Positions 9,710 through 17,056 of a stretch of 64,000 nucleotides of DNA are shown piece after piece. Every line of letters starts with the position of its first letter. The stretch's first letter is position 1. The notes beneath the pieces were generated by a model that was not told where the DNA came from, made no database searches, and saw only the letters and a list, made by a program, of their open reading frames with translations. Both the position numbers and the translations under genes were made by a program. Source of the stretch: Thiocapsa marina 5811 (lineage in GTDB: Bacteria; Pseudomonadota; Gammaproteobacteria; Chromatiales; Chromatiaceae); NCBI RefSeq assembly GCF_000223985.1, contig NZ_AFWV01000011.1, forward strand, positions 124,001 to 188,000, in the 5' to 3' direction.

Positions 9710-10483
9710 TCAAACCGAATCGCGCAACGGCTCCCCGACCCGCAGCAGCGCCAAGGTGATGTTGTCGTTGCCGCCGCGCTCGTTGGCGAGACGCACCAGA
9801 GCCTCGGCGGCGGGCTCGAGGTCGTTGCCGAAACTCGCCGTCAGCACCTGACACAACCAGTCTTCGGGAACCATGCCCGTCAGACCGTCCGTACAGAACA
9901 GGAAGATGTCGCCGCGTGCGAGATCGGCAACCCCGCACGCGACCTTGACCTGCGAGGACGACCCGAGGGCGCGAGTCAGAATGTTGGCGCCAATCCCGTA
10001 ACGGCGGGCATCCTCGCGGGTATTGAAGAATCCCTGATCGACGACCTCCTGAATGAACGAGTGATCGCGAGAAAGTTGCTCCAAACGCCCGTCACGCAAC
10101 CGATACAGACGCGAATCACCCACATAGCCGAAAGCCAGCCAGTCGTCTCCGACAACCCCGACCACCACGGTTGTCCCCATCCCGGAGAGATCCGCCTCCG
10201 CTTTGCTCAGGGTCCAGATGGCGACGTTGGCGTCCTGGATCGCCGACTCGACAAAGGCCTCCGCCGCGTCCGGATGCAGTCGATAGGCCATGTGCTGTCG
10301 AAAACGCCTGGCGATCACCTCGGCCGCCAACGCACTCGCAACCTCACCCGCCCGGGCACCTCCGATACCGTCCGCGACGATCAAGAAGCCGAGCACGGGG
10401 TCGACGGCGACGGCATCCTCGTTGCCCGTTCGCACACGACCGCGGTCGGTGCGCCAGGCATACTCGAGGGTATGAACCGTCAT
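9710..10483 (-). CDS. PP2C-family serine/threonine protein phosphatase
   Basis: Soluble metal-dependent phosphatase, 257 aa from the ATG at 10483. Family motifs in order: RTGNEDAV, ADGIGGARAGEVAS (metal-binding Asp-Gly), MGTTVV, YVGDSRLYRL, FCTDGLTG and NERGGNDNITLALL. It resembles the Stp/PrpC bacterial group. A longer frame reaches 10588, but this would overlap dsbC, and the conserved region begins with TVHTLEYAWRTDRGRVR, so the inner ATG was preferred. No Ser/Thr kinase or FHA gene is next to it in this window; its substrate is unknown. Confidence 0.88.
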   Translation of the reverse strand: MTVHTLEYAWRTDRGRVRTGNEDAVAVDPVLGFLIVADGIGGARAGEVASALAAEVIARRFRQHMAYRLHPDAAEAFVESAIQDANVAIWTLSKAEADLSGMGTTVVVGVVGDDWLAFGYVGDSRLYRLRDGRLEQLSRDHSFIQEVVDQGFFNTREDARRYGIGANILTRALGSSSQVKVACGVADLARGDIFLFCTDGLTGMVPEDWLCQVLTASFGNDLEPAAEALVRLANERGGNDNITLALLRVGEPLRDSV

Positions 10484-10535
10484 GACGTCACCGCGCAACG
10501 ATTCGATATCATCGCCTGCGCCAGACGCTCGAGGT

Positions 10536-11270
10536 TCAGGATCCGGCCGCCCCGTTGAGCTGGGCCGCCAGTCGCTTGGGCTCGACATAGCCCGGGATCA
10601 TCTCGCCCGTCTCGGTGAGGATGGCCGGTGTCCCGCGCAAACCGAGCTCCGCGCCAAGCGCCATGTGCACATCGACCGGATTCTCGCAGGTCTTGTCCGG
10701 GATCGGCTTACCGGCTTTCGCATCGGTCATGGCCGAACGCTGCGCGGCGGCATCGCCGGCACACCAGACGGATACCGCCTCGGTGTATGCGGGACTACCC
10801 TGGCCGGCGCGCGGATAGAAGAGATAACGGACACGGATGCCCTCTTTGAGATACTCGTCGATCTGACCATGCAGCTTGCGGCAGTAGCCGCACTCGATGT
10901 CCGTGAAGACGGTTACGGTGTGCTTGGTCTCGTCCGGCTCGAAGACGACCATCTGAGCCTCCCCGACCTCGTCGACCAGGGATTTACGCGCCCCGGCCAG
11001 ACGTGGTTCCGTCAGATCCTCGCGCGTCTTCAGATCGACGATCCGCCCGTCCACGAAATAACGTCCGTCCGCAGTCACGTACATCAATTGGGTGCCGACC
11101 ATGACCTCGTAGAGCCCCTGCACGGGGGAGGCCGTCACGCTGTCGATCTCGACGCCCGGAACGATCTTGACCAGCGCCTCGCGAATGGTCTTCTCGGGCG
11201 ATGCCCACGCGGACTGCGCGGCGAGCGTGAACACGGCAAGAGCGAGTGCGGAAAATCTTGCTTTCGTCAT
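10536..11270 (-). CDS. dsbC: Periplasmic thiol:disulfide isomerase DsbC
   Basis: Isomerase that corrects non-native disulfides in periplasmic proteins and is kept reduced by DsbD. 244 aa. A signal peptide (KARFSALALAVFTLAAQSAWA) precedes an N-terminal dimerisation domain (about 25-80). The thioredoxin-fold domain carries ECGYC (around residue 126), and the cis-proline loop RGTPAIL lies near the C-terminus. The C-terminus PGYVEPKRLAAQL is typical of DsbC. The ATG at 11270 lies seven bases after the yajQ stop, so the two are probably co-transcribed. Cytochrome and Ccm genes elsewhere in the window make periplasmic thiol handling relevant. Confidence 0.95.
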   Translation of the reverse strand: MTKARFSALALAVFTLAAQSAWASPEKTIREALVKIVPGVEIDSVTASPVQGLYEVMVGTQLMYVTADGRYFVDGRIVDLKTREDLTEPRLAGARKSLVDEVGEAQMVVFEPDETKHTVTVFTDIECGYCRKLHGQIDEYLKEGIRVRYLFYPRAGQGSPAYTEAVSVWCAGDAAAQRSAMTDAKAGKPIPDKTCENPVDVHMALGAELGLRGTPAILTETGEMIPGYVEPKRLAAQLNGAAGS

Positions 11271-11277
11271 TGGATTC

Positions 11278-11760
11278 TTAATCTCTGAAGTTGGTGAACT
11301 GGATCGGCAAACCCCAGTCTTCGCCGCGCAGCAGTGCGATTGCGTCCTGGAGGTCATCGCGTTTTTTTCCGGAGACACGGACTTGGTCCCCCTGGATCTG
11401 TGCCTGCACCTTGGTCTTGCTCGCCTTGATGGACTTGACCATGCGCTTGGCGGTCTCGCTGTCGACACCCTGTTTGAGGGCGATCTCCTGTCGGGCCGCG
11501 CTGAGGTTCGTGACCGGGTCGCCGGGATCGAGCGCAGAGAGATCGATTTTTCGTTTGACCAGTTTTTGGCGAAGGATATCCATCATCTGCTGCAGGTGAA
11601 ATTCCTGCTCGCCGATCATCAGGATCTTCCCGTCGCTCAGCTCGAAGCTGGCCTTCACGCCCTTGAAGTCGAACCGGGTGTCGATCTCGCGGTTGGCCTG
11701 GTCGACCGCGTTGCGGACCTCCTGCAGGTCGATCTCCGAGACGATGTCGAACGATGGCAT
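11278..11760 (-). CDS. yajQ: YajQ family nucleotide-binding protein
   Basis: Small soluble protein of 160 aa, the normal family length (160-165). It begins PSFDIVSEIDLQEVRNAVDQ and contains RFDFKGVKASFEL, both diagnostic, and ends QFTNFRD as in other members. YajQ proteins have two ferredoxin-like domains; some bind c-di-GMP and act as transcription co-regulators, others bind tRNA/rRNA. The diguanylate cyclase at 19211 gives possible, but not specific, context. It is followed closely by dsbC. Confidence 0.95.
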   Translation of the reverse strand: MPSFDIVSEIDLQEVRNAVDQANREIDTRFDFKGVKASFELSDGKILMIGEQEFHLQQMMDILRQKLVKRKIDLSALDPGDPVTNLSAARQEIALKQGVDSETAKRMVKSIKASKTKVQAQIQGDQVRVSGKKRDDLQDAIALLRGEDWGLPIQFTNFRD

Positions 11761-11870
11761 AGCTTTTCTGACTCCGCACGCAATTCACCGAAGACGGCCA
11801 TTGTGCGAGAAATCCCGCCAAAAGCGAACCGCCGGGTGATCCCTCGCACGCGATTCGCCGCCATCCTGCC

Positions 11871-12767
11871 TCAACCCCGCGGATGATGACGTGCGTGGAG
11901 CTGCTTCAAACGCTCACGCGCAACATGGGTGTAGATCTGTGTGGTTGAAAGGTCGCTGTGGCCCAAGAGCATCTGAACGACCCGAAGATCCGCGCCGTGA
12001 TTGAGCAGGTGGGTGGCGAAGGCATGGCGCAGGGTGTGGGGCGACAGGGGTTTGAAGACGCCGGCCTCGAGCGCATAGCGCTTGATCAGCAGCCAGAACG
12101 TCTGGCGCGTCATGCACTCGCTGCGGCAGGTCGGGAACAAATAATCGGTCACGCGGCCACCGAGCAGCTCCGCACGCGGTCCGCGCAGATAGTCGAGCAG
12201 CCAGGATGTCGCCTCCTCTCCGAGCGGCACCAGCCGTTCCTTGTCGCCCTTGCCGACGATCCGCACGACGCCCTGCGTCAAACCGACCTGCCCGGTCGTC
12301 AGGGTCACCAGCTCGGTAACCCGTAGACCGCTCGCATAGAGCACCTCGAGCATGGTCCGGTCCCGGTGCCCCCGCGCATCGGCGGTATCCGGTGCACCCA
12401 GCAGGGCCTCCACCTCGAGCTCGCTCAGGCTCTTCGGCAGAGGTCGCCCCAGCTTCGGCGCCTCGACCCGGGCGCTCGGATCCTCGCGGATCACACCGCG
12501 CCGCAGCAGGTACTGATAGAACTGGCGCAGACAGGACAACAGACGCGCACTCGAGCGCGGCTTGCGGCCCTCCTGCGAGAGAACGACCAAGTAATCCAGC
12601 AGATCCAGCCGCTGCGCCTCGATCAGCGAACGGCCGCGCTCGCGCGCGACCCAAACGGCAAAGGCACGCAGATCCGACTGATAGGCCGCCAGCGTATTCG
12701 GACTCAGGCCCCGCTCGAGCCAGAGTGCATCGGCAAAACCCTCGATCACCCCCAGATCCGTAGACAT
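11871..12767 (-). CDS. xerD: Site-specific tyrosine recombinase XerD
   Basis: With XerC resolves chromosome dimers at dif. 298 aa, the standard size. The N-terminal SAM-like domain (ERGLSPNTLAAYQSDL) is followed by the catalytic domain with Arg in ASGLRVTEL, Lys in VGKGDKERLVPLG, HTLRHAF, LLGHSDLSTTQ and the nucleophile Tyr in QIYTHVARERLK. The ATG overlaps the stop of the upstream ogt gene by one base (TGATG), which implies coupling. XerD is favoured over XerC by the C-terminal sequence HARHHPRG and the dsbC-downstream gene order seen in many gammaproteobacteria. Confidence 0.94.
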   Translation of the reverse strand: MSTDLGVIEGFADALWLERGLSPNTLAAYQSDLRAFAVWVARERGRSLIEAQRLDLLDYLVVLSQEGRKPRSSARLLSCLRQFYQYLLRRGVIREDPSARVEAPKLGRPLPKSLSELEVEALLGAPDTADARGHRDRTMLEVLYASGLRVTELVTLTTGQVGLTQGVVRIVGKGDKERLVPLGEEATSWLLDYLRGPRAELLGGRVTDYLFPTCRSECMTRQTFWLLIKRYALEAGVFKPLSPHTLRHAFATHLLNHGADLRVVQMLLGHSDLSTTQIYTHVARERLKQLHARHHPRG

Positions 12768-13306
12768 CAGAGCGCGTCAGGGATAAGTCCACCGGGATAC
12801 TCGGGCAGCGAGCCCGACTCAAACGCATCTCGTGAGCACGGACGCGGTTGACGTGCCTCGTGGGAGAGGAGCCAACGCTTGACCGCGAGCTTGCGTCCGC
12901 TCGTGTCGCCGGAGAAACCGCCGAGACCGTCGACGGCAACCACCCGATGGCAAGGCACCACGATCGGACAGGGATTGGCACGACAGGCCTGTCCGACCGC
13001 GCGTGGTGCGCTCCCCAGTTGTCGCGCGATCTCGCCGTAGGTGCGGGTCTCGCCCGAGGGGATTCGACTCAGCTCGGCCCAAACCCGCTGCTGAAAATCG
13101 GTGCCGTCGAGCACCACCGGGAGATCGAAACCGGTCGACCCCTTCTCGAAATAAGCCGCGAGCTGCAATCCGATCGCCGGCGGCATCGTTTCCGACGCCA
13201 TCTCGACGCCTGCGCCCGGCGGGTCCAAATCAACCCCGATCAAGGTCTCGCCGTCCCAGCGGATGCCGATCGGGCCGATAGGGGTCTCGATAAGGGTCTG
13301 CGGCAT
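12767..13306 (-). CDS. ogt: Methylated-DNA-[protein]-cysteine S-methyltransferase
   Basis: Suicide repair enzyme moving methyl groups from O6-alkylguanine to its own cysteine. 179 aa with the active site PCHRV (Cys about residue 117), the helix-turn-helix Arg finger in PRAVGQACRANPCPIVV, and the preceding FQQRVWAELSRIPSGETRTYGEIA region. No Ada-type N-terminal domain is present, so it is Ogt-like. The start is the ATG at 13306, with GGAGGA eight bases upstream; a longer frame to 13357 lacks support. It leads xerD in a two-gene unit. Confidence 0.93.
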   Translation of the reverse strand: MPQTLIETPIGPIGIRWDGETLIGVDLDPPGAGVEMASETMPPAIGLQLAAYFEKGSTGFDLPVVLDGTDFQQRVWAELSRIPSGETRTYGEIARQLGSAPRAVGQACRANPCPIVVPCHRVVAVDGLGGFSGDTSGRKLAVKRWLLSHEARQPRPCSRDAFESGSLPEYPGGLIPDAL

Positions 13307-13366
13307 GGTGTCTTCCTCCGATGGTGTCTCGGCAGCCGTCTTCGGCCGAGACGGCATCGGTTTATC

Positions 13367-13453
13367 TTAAACCGCGCTATCTCCAGCGGTCGTCAAAAAC
13401 CGCCGGGGCAGATCCCATCCAAAAACATCGCCTACCGCACCGGGCGCGATTTA
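13367..13453. repeat. Interspersed inverted-end repeat, subgroup A, copy 1
   Basis: About 87 bp starting TTAAACCGCGC and ending GGGCGCGATTTA. The interior (TCCAGCGGTCGTC, CGCCGGGGC, GATCCCATCC, ACATCG) matches the reverse complement of the copy at 27636-27720 almost base for base. It lies in the divergent gap between ogt and the YcgN-family gene. Confidence 0.85.
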
Positions 13454-13883
13454 GCCCGCGCCGATGCACCGGAAAAGGGAACGAGACCTGTGGATAAGTC
13501 TGTGGGCGAGTTGTGCGATCGGGAATGAGGGCAACACCCATGTCACTGTTTCTTCGAAAGCCCCTAACCTAGAGCATCCGTATGATAATAATAAAAACAA
13601 CGCATTAAAAATCCTTCCCGTCAACGATCAACCAGGCACGAGGCTCGCGACCCTTCCGCCGGCGCACGCCTTTCGGTGTGCATAACGTCTCCGCGGTTCG
13701 ATCCGGGTTCGCACAAAAGTCAAGTCTCAAACAGGGGCATCGTCGCGAAGAGACCCGGTCGCGAAGGGGCGCGGTCGGCTTCATGGCCACCCGACCCAAG
13801 TGACGGCCGGCCCGATGCGGGATGCATCGACCGTTCGGATCGGTCAAGATAGACGGAATCAGCGACCTGTGGATAGACCCGAC
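13454..13883. other. 430-bp non-coding region with an AT-rich patch and DnaA-box-like sites
   Basis: No credible gene is seen on either strand. A perfect DnaA-box match (TGTGGATAA, 13489-13497) is followed by an AT-rich stretch at 13580-13612, unusual for this genome, and a near-match TGTGGATAG at 13867-13875. GACCTGTGGATA occurs as a 12-nt direct repeat at about 13485 and 13863. It also must hold the promoter of the YcgN-family gene. Confidence 0.5.
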
Positions 13884-14348
13884 ATGAGCGAACCCGATGA
13901 CGGCCCCGATGATGGACTGCCGAGATTCTGGGAGACGACCCCACTCTCCGCCATGACCCCCGAGCAGTGGGAATCGCTCTGCGACGGCTGCGCGAAATGC
14001 TGTCTGGAGAAGTTCGAGGAAGAGGAGACCGGCGACATCATCTACTCGCGCGTCGCTTGCGCGCTCCTGGATCTCGACACCTGCAGGTGCAGCGATTACG
14101 CCGATCGGGCACGGCGCATGCCCGATTGCGTCACCCTGACACCGGCGGCACTGGCGTACTCGCGGTGGCTTCCGGAGACCTGTGCCTACCGACTGTTGGC
14201 CGAGAGTAAGCCGTTGCCGAACTGGCACCCCCTGATCACGGGCGATCCGAGCTCGGTCGTGGACGCCGGGCAGAGCCTGTACGGGCGGGCCATCAAGCCC
14301 GGGCCCAAGACAGACCCGCTGATGCATCTCATCGACTGGATCCGCTGA
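13884..14348 (+). CDS. ycgN: YcgN family cysteine cluster protein (UPF0260)
   Basis: Soluble 154 aa protein with the conserved cluster CDGCAKCC (about residues 33-40) and further cysteines in TCRCSDYADR and PDCVTLTP, likely to bind a metal. Length and the ending AIKPGPKTDPLMHLIDWI fit the UPF0260 family; its function is unknown. The ATG at 13884 was chosen over an upstream in-frame start at 13800 because the family begins just before FWETTPLSAMTPEQWESLC. It is monocistronic and convergent with the U32 gene. Confidence 0.87.
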   Translation: MSEPDDGPDDGLPRFWETTPLSAMTPEQWESLCDGCAKCCLEKFEEEETGDIIYSRVACALLDLDTCRCSDYADRARRMPDCVTLTPAALAYSRWLPETCAYRLLAESKPLPNWHPLITGDPSSVVDAGQSLYGRAIKPGPKTDPLMHLIDWIR

Positions 14349-14402
14349 GCGCCGAAGGCCGCTGGAACCTTCGGCCTCTTTCGGTCGAATCGCCGACAGG
14401 GA

Positions 14403-15752
14403 TTACGGCGTCGGGGTCTCGGAGAGCAGTCGAGTCAGGAGGGCGTATCCGCCGAGGGAGGATGACACCGGTGCGGGAATGCGCACCTCCCAGCCGTCGC
14501 CCGGCGCGAGCTGAAGCTCCGTATCGTCGCCTCTGCGCATCCGCTCCAAGCGGAATCGATGATTCCCGGACGGGGTCAACAACTCCAGCTCATCGCCCAC
14601 CGCGAAGCGATTCTTGACCTTGACGTCCGCCCAGCCGTCGTGACTGCCGGTCACCTCGCCGACAAAGATCTGTCGCTGGTTGCGCGAGGCACCGTCGTCG
14701 TAGTTCTGCAGCGCGCTCGGGGCATGACGTCTGTAGAAACCCTCCGTGTAGCCGCGATTGGCGAGCCCTTCCAGATCGGTCAGTAGATCGCTGCGGAACG
14801 CTCGTCCGGCGAGTGCGTCGTCGATCGCGGCACGATAGACCTGGGCGGTGCGCGCGACATAGTAGTGCGACTTGGTCCGCCCCTCGATCTTCAGAGAATC
14901 GATTCCCATCGCCACCAGGCGCGCAACGTGCTCGACCGCGCGCAAATCGCGCGAGTTGAGGATGTAGGTGCCCTGCTCGTCCTCGAAGATCGGGAGATAG
15001 GAGCCCGGACGCTCTCGCTCCTCCAGCAGATAGACCTCGTCGGCGGCGGGATGCCGAGGGGCGCCCTCGCGGTCCCCCGCGACGCCCCTGGATAGGTCAG
15101 ACATGGCCGCAAGCGGCTCGCTCGACGCCGCACTTGCCACGCGATAGTCCCACCGGCAAGCGTTGGTGCAAGCACCCTGGTTGGCGTCGCGATGATTGAA
15201 ATAGCCCGACAACAGACAACGCCCCGAGTAGGCGATGCAGAGTGCGCCGTGCACGAAGACCTCGAGCTCGACCTCGGGACAGGCGTCGCGGATCTCCGCC
15301 ACCTCGTCCAGCGACAGCTCGCGCGAGAGGATGACTCGCGAGACCCCCTGCGCCGCCCAGAAACGCACCGCAGCGGCATTGGTGGTGTTCGCCTGGACCG
15401 AGAGGTGGATGGCCTGATCCGGCCACCGCTCGCGCACCAGCATGATCAAGCCGGGATCGGCCATGATCAAGGCATCCGGAGCCATTGCGAGGATCGGATT
15501 CAGATCCGCGATGAAGCTCTTGAGCTTCGCACCGTGCGAGAGGATGTTGGCAGCGAGATAGAACCGCTTGCCTTCGGCATGCGCGTCGGTGATCGCGCTC
15601 GCGAGCGTCGCCCCGTCGAACGCATTGTTGCGCACCCGCAGGCTGTATCGCGGCAAGCCCGCATAGACCGCATCCGCCCCGTAGGCAAAGGCGTAGCGCA
15701 TGGCGCACGGCGAACCCGCGGGCGAGAGCAGTTCCGGTCGCACGCGGCTCAA
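14403..15752 (-). CDS. trhP: Peptidase U32 family tRNA hydroxylation protein TrhP (YegQ)
   Basis: Homologue of E. coli YegQ/TrhP, which works in prephenate-dependent 5-hydroxyuridine formation at the tRNA wobble base. 449 aa. Conserved features: PELLSPAGSP, YGADAVYAGLPRYSLRVRNN, the U32 signature EVFVHGALCIAYSGRC and the cysteines in SGYFNHRDANQGACTNACRWDY. The start is uncertain: a TTG at 15752 overlaps the stop of the upstream ChaN gene (TTGA), while a GTG at 15743 gives an N-terminus closer to the E. coli protein. Translational coupling with the upstream gene is likely either way. Confidence 0.9.
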   Translation of the reverse strand: MSRVRPELLSPAGSPCAMRYAFAYGADAVYAGLPRYSLRVRNNAFDGATLASAITDAHAEGKRFYLAANILSHGAKLKSFIADLNPILAMAPDALIMADPGLIMLVRERWPDQAIHLSVQANTTNAAAVRFWAAQGVSRVILSRELSLDEVAEIRDACPEVELEVFVHGALCIAYSGRCLLSGYFNHRDANQGACTNACRWDYRVASAASSEPLAAMSDLSRGVAGDREGAPRHPAADEVYLLEERERPGSYLPIFEDEQGTYILNSRDLRAVEHVARLVAMGIDSLKIEGRTKSHYYVARTAQVYRAAIDDALAGRAFRSDLLTDLEGLANRGYTEGFYRRHAPSALQNYDDGASRNQRQIFVGEVTGSHDGWADVKVKNRFAVGDELELLTPSGNHRFRLERMRRGDDTELQLAPGDGWEVRIPAPVSSSLGGYALLTRLLSETPTP

Positions 15753-16939
15753 CGCAGCTCGACCTGGAAACTCAACCGCTCGTCGGCGCCGAGCGTACGC
15801 TTGCGCAGGACCTCGACGGGCATCTTTTCACCCGGCCCCTTGTCGAGCAAGGCGATGCGCACGTCGGCATAGGCGCTTACCGGTTGATCGCCGATCTGCA
15901 CGATGCGGTCCCCCTCCTGGATACCCGCGTCCTTTGCACCGCTCGTCTCGGCGAACCCCTGGATAAGCGCGCCGCCGCGATCGACGCCCGATTCGAGCAT
16001 GACCCCGAGCAGACCGGAGGCCGGCAGCACAACCTCCCTCGGGTAGAGAAAGAAATCGGCCGCGGCCGGATCCATGGGACGCTGCGTCCCGTTGAGAATG
16101 ATTGCCGTCGGGACGTCGAGACGGCGCGTCAGTCGGCTGGGGATGCCCTGCCCGTACTCGACATGACCGGATCCGGCCAAGACGACAAGCGTGCGGCCCG
16201 GGTTTGCCTCGAGATAGACCGCAGCACGCTCGGCCATCCCTTCGTCCCAGAGGAGCTGGACCTCGAGAAAGTTCTCCACATCCTGCTGGCGCTCGCCGGG
16301 GTGCATCGCGAATACGGCCTCGATACGCTCTCGGTAGGTCGGATCGCTGCGATCGATGTCGGCCGGGATTCGGGCGCGCTCGGCCTCGGTCAAGCCGGCG
16401 ATCCCGACCTCGCCGACGCGCCGTGTGAGCTCGGCCTCGAGGTTCAGGGCAATGACCGGGATGCCATGCTCGCGGGCGAAGCGCAGGATGGGGCGGTAGA
16501 GCCGATAATCGAAACGCCAGCGGTCGAAGTATTCCGTGCGGCGCAGAAACTCCGCCTCGTCGATCTCGCCCGCGACATAGGCGTCGATCGCCGCCTGATA
16601 GGGCTGCTGGAAGAACTCCATCCCGATCGCCAGGGACTTGCCGCGTGCGTGCAGCCCTTCGATCACGGCCAGTTGGTTGAGGTGATCCTCGTAGCGGTCG
16701 TGGCTTTCGCCGACGAAGACGACACGCCGATCGGCAATGCGATCGAGCAGGTTGCTCATGTCCGAGAGTGCGGCGAGATCCAGGACATGGGTCTGCGGAT
16801 CGGCCGCCTGCGCGGGGCCGGGGATCGCGTCCTGCGTCTTCGCAGGGGCGGAATCGGCACCGGCAACGGAGCCCAGCACAGCGGCGACGAAAAACAGCGA
16901 AAAACGAAGGTAAGACACGACTGAATCCTCTCTGGTCAT
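15749..16939 (-). CDS. ChaN family iron-regulated lipoprotein-like protein with C-terminal PDZ domain
   Basis: Exported protein of 396 aa. After a signal sequence (about residues 9-28; no lipobox Cys seen) comes the ChaN/heme-binding uptake fold (about 50-280) with VVFVGESHDRYEDHLNQL, GMEFFQQPYQ, VIALNLEAEL and LAGSGHVEYGQGIP, which hold the histidines and acidic residues conserved in the family. The last ~90 residues look like a PDZ domain (LLGVMLES, AGIQEGDRIVQIGDQPV, VRIALLDKGPGE). ChaN-PDZ fusions suggest a scaffolded envelope role, possibly heme or iron handling. It is first of a two-gene unit with trhP and is divergent from the M1-like peptidase. Confidence 0.83.
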   Translation of the reverse strand: MTREDSVVSYLRFSLFFVAAVLGSVAGADSAPAKTQDAIPGPAQAADPQTHVLDLAALSDMSNLLDRIADRRVVFVGESHDRYEDHLNQLAVIEGLHARGKSLAIGMEFFQQPYQAAIDAYVAGEIDEAEFLRRTEYFDRWRFDYRLYRPILRFAREHGIPVIALNLEAELTRRVGEVGIAGLTEAERARIPADIDRSDPTYRERIEAVFAMHPGERQQDVENFLEVQLLWDEGMAERAAVYLEANPGRTLVVLAGSGHVEYGQGIPSRLTRRLDVPTAIILNGTQRPMDPAAADFFLYPREVVLPASGLLGVMLESGVDRGGALIQGFAETSGAKDAGIQEGDRIVQIGDQPVSAYADVRIALLDKGPGEKMPVEVLRKRTLGADERLSFQVELR

Positions 16940-16969
16940 GAGCCGACTCGGCCCGCATGTTGACTTACT

Positions 16970-16986
16970 CGGCGCGGTACGCGCCG
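16970..16986. promoter_or_regulatory. 7-bp inverted repeat in a divergent promoter region
   Basis: CGGCGCG-GTA-CGCGCCG lies in the 117 bp between the ChaN-PDZ gene and the M1-like peptidase gene. A TTGACT begins at 16960 and a TATAGC at 16989, but their spacing is too long for a good sigma70 promoter. An operator role is possible but unsupported otherwise. Confidence 0.25.
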
Positions 16987-17056
16987 GGTATAGCTCGGCG
17001 CACTGCGGACAGCTCGCTCGCGCTCCCGACCCTTCAACCGATTGGAACCTAGACTG

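Noticed and set aside
13489-13875. Chromosomal origin of replication
   Set aside because: Only two DnaA-box-like sites and no origin-linked genes (dnaA, dnaN, gidA, rpmH).
13605-14327. Minus-strand frame over the YcgN-family gene
   Set aside because: No family resemblance; the opposite strand carries the cysteine cluster.
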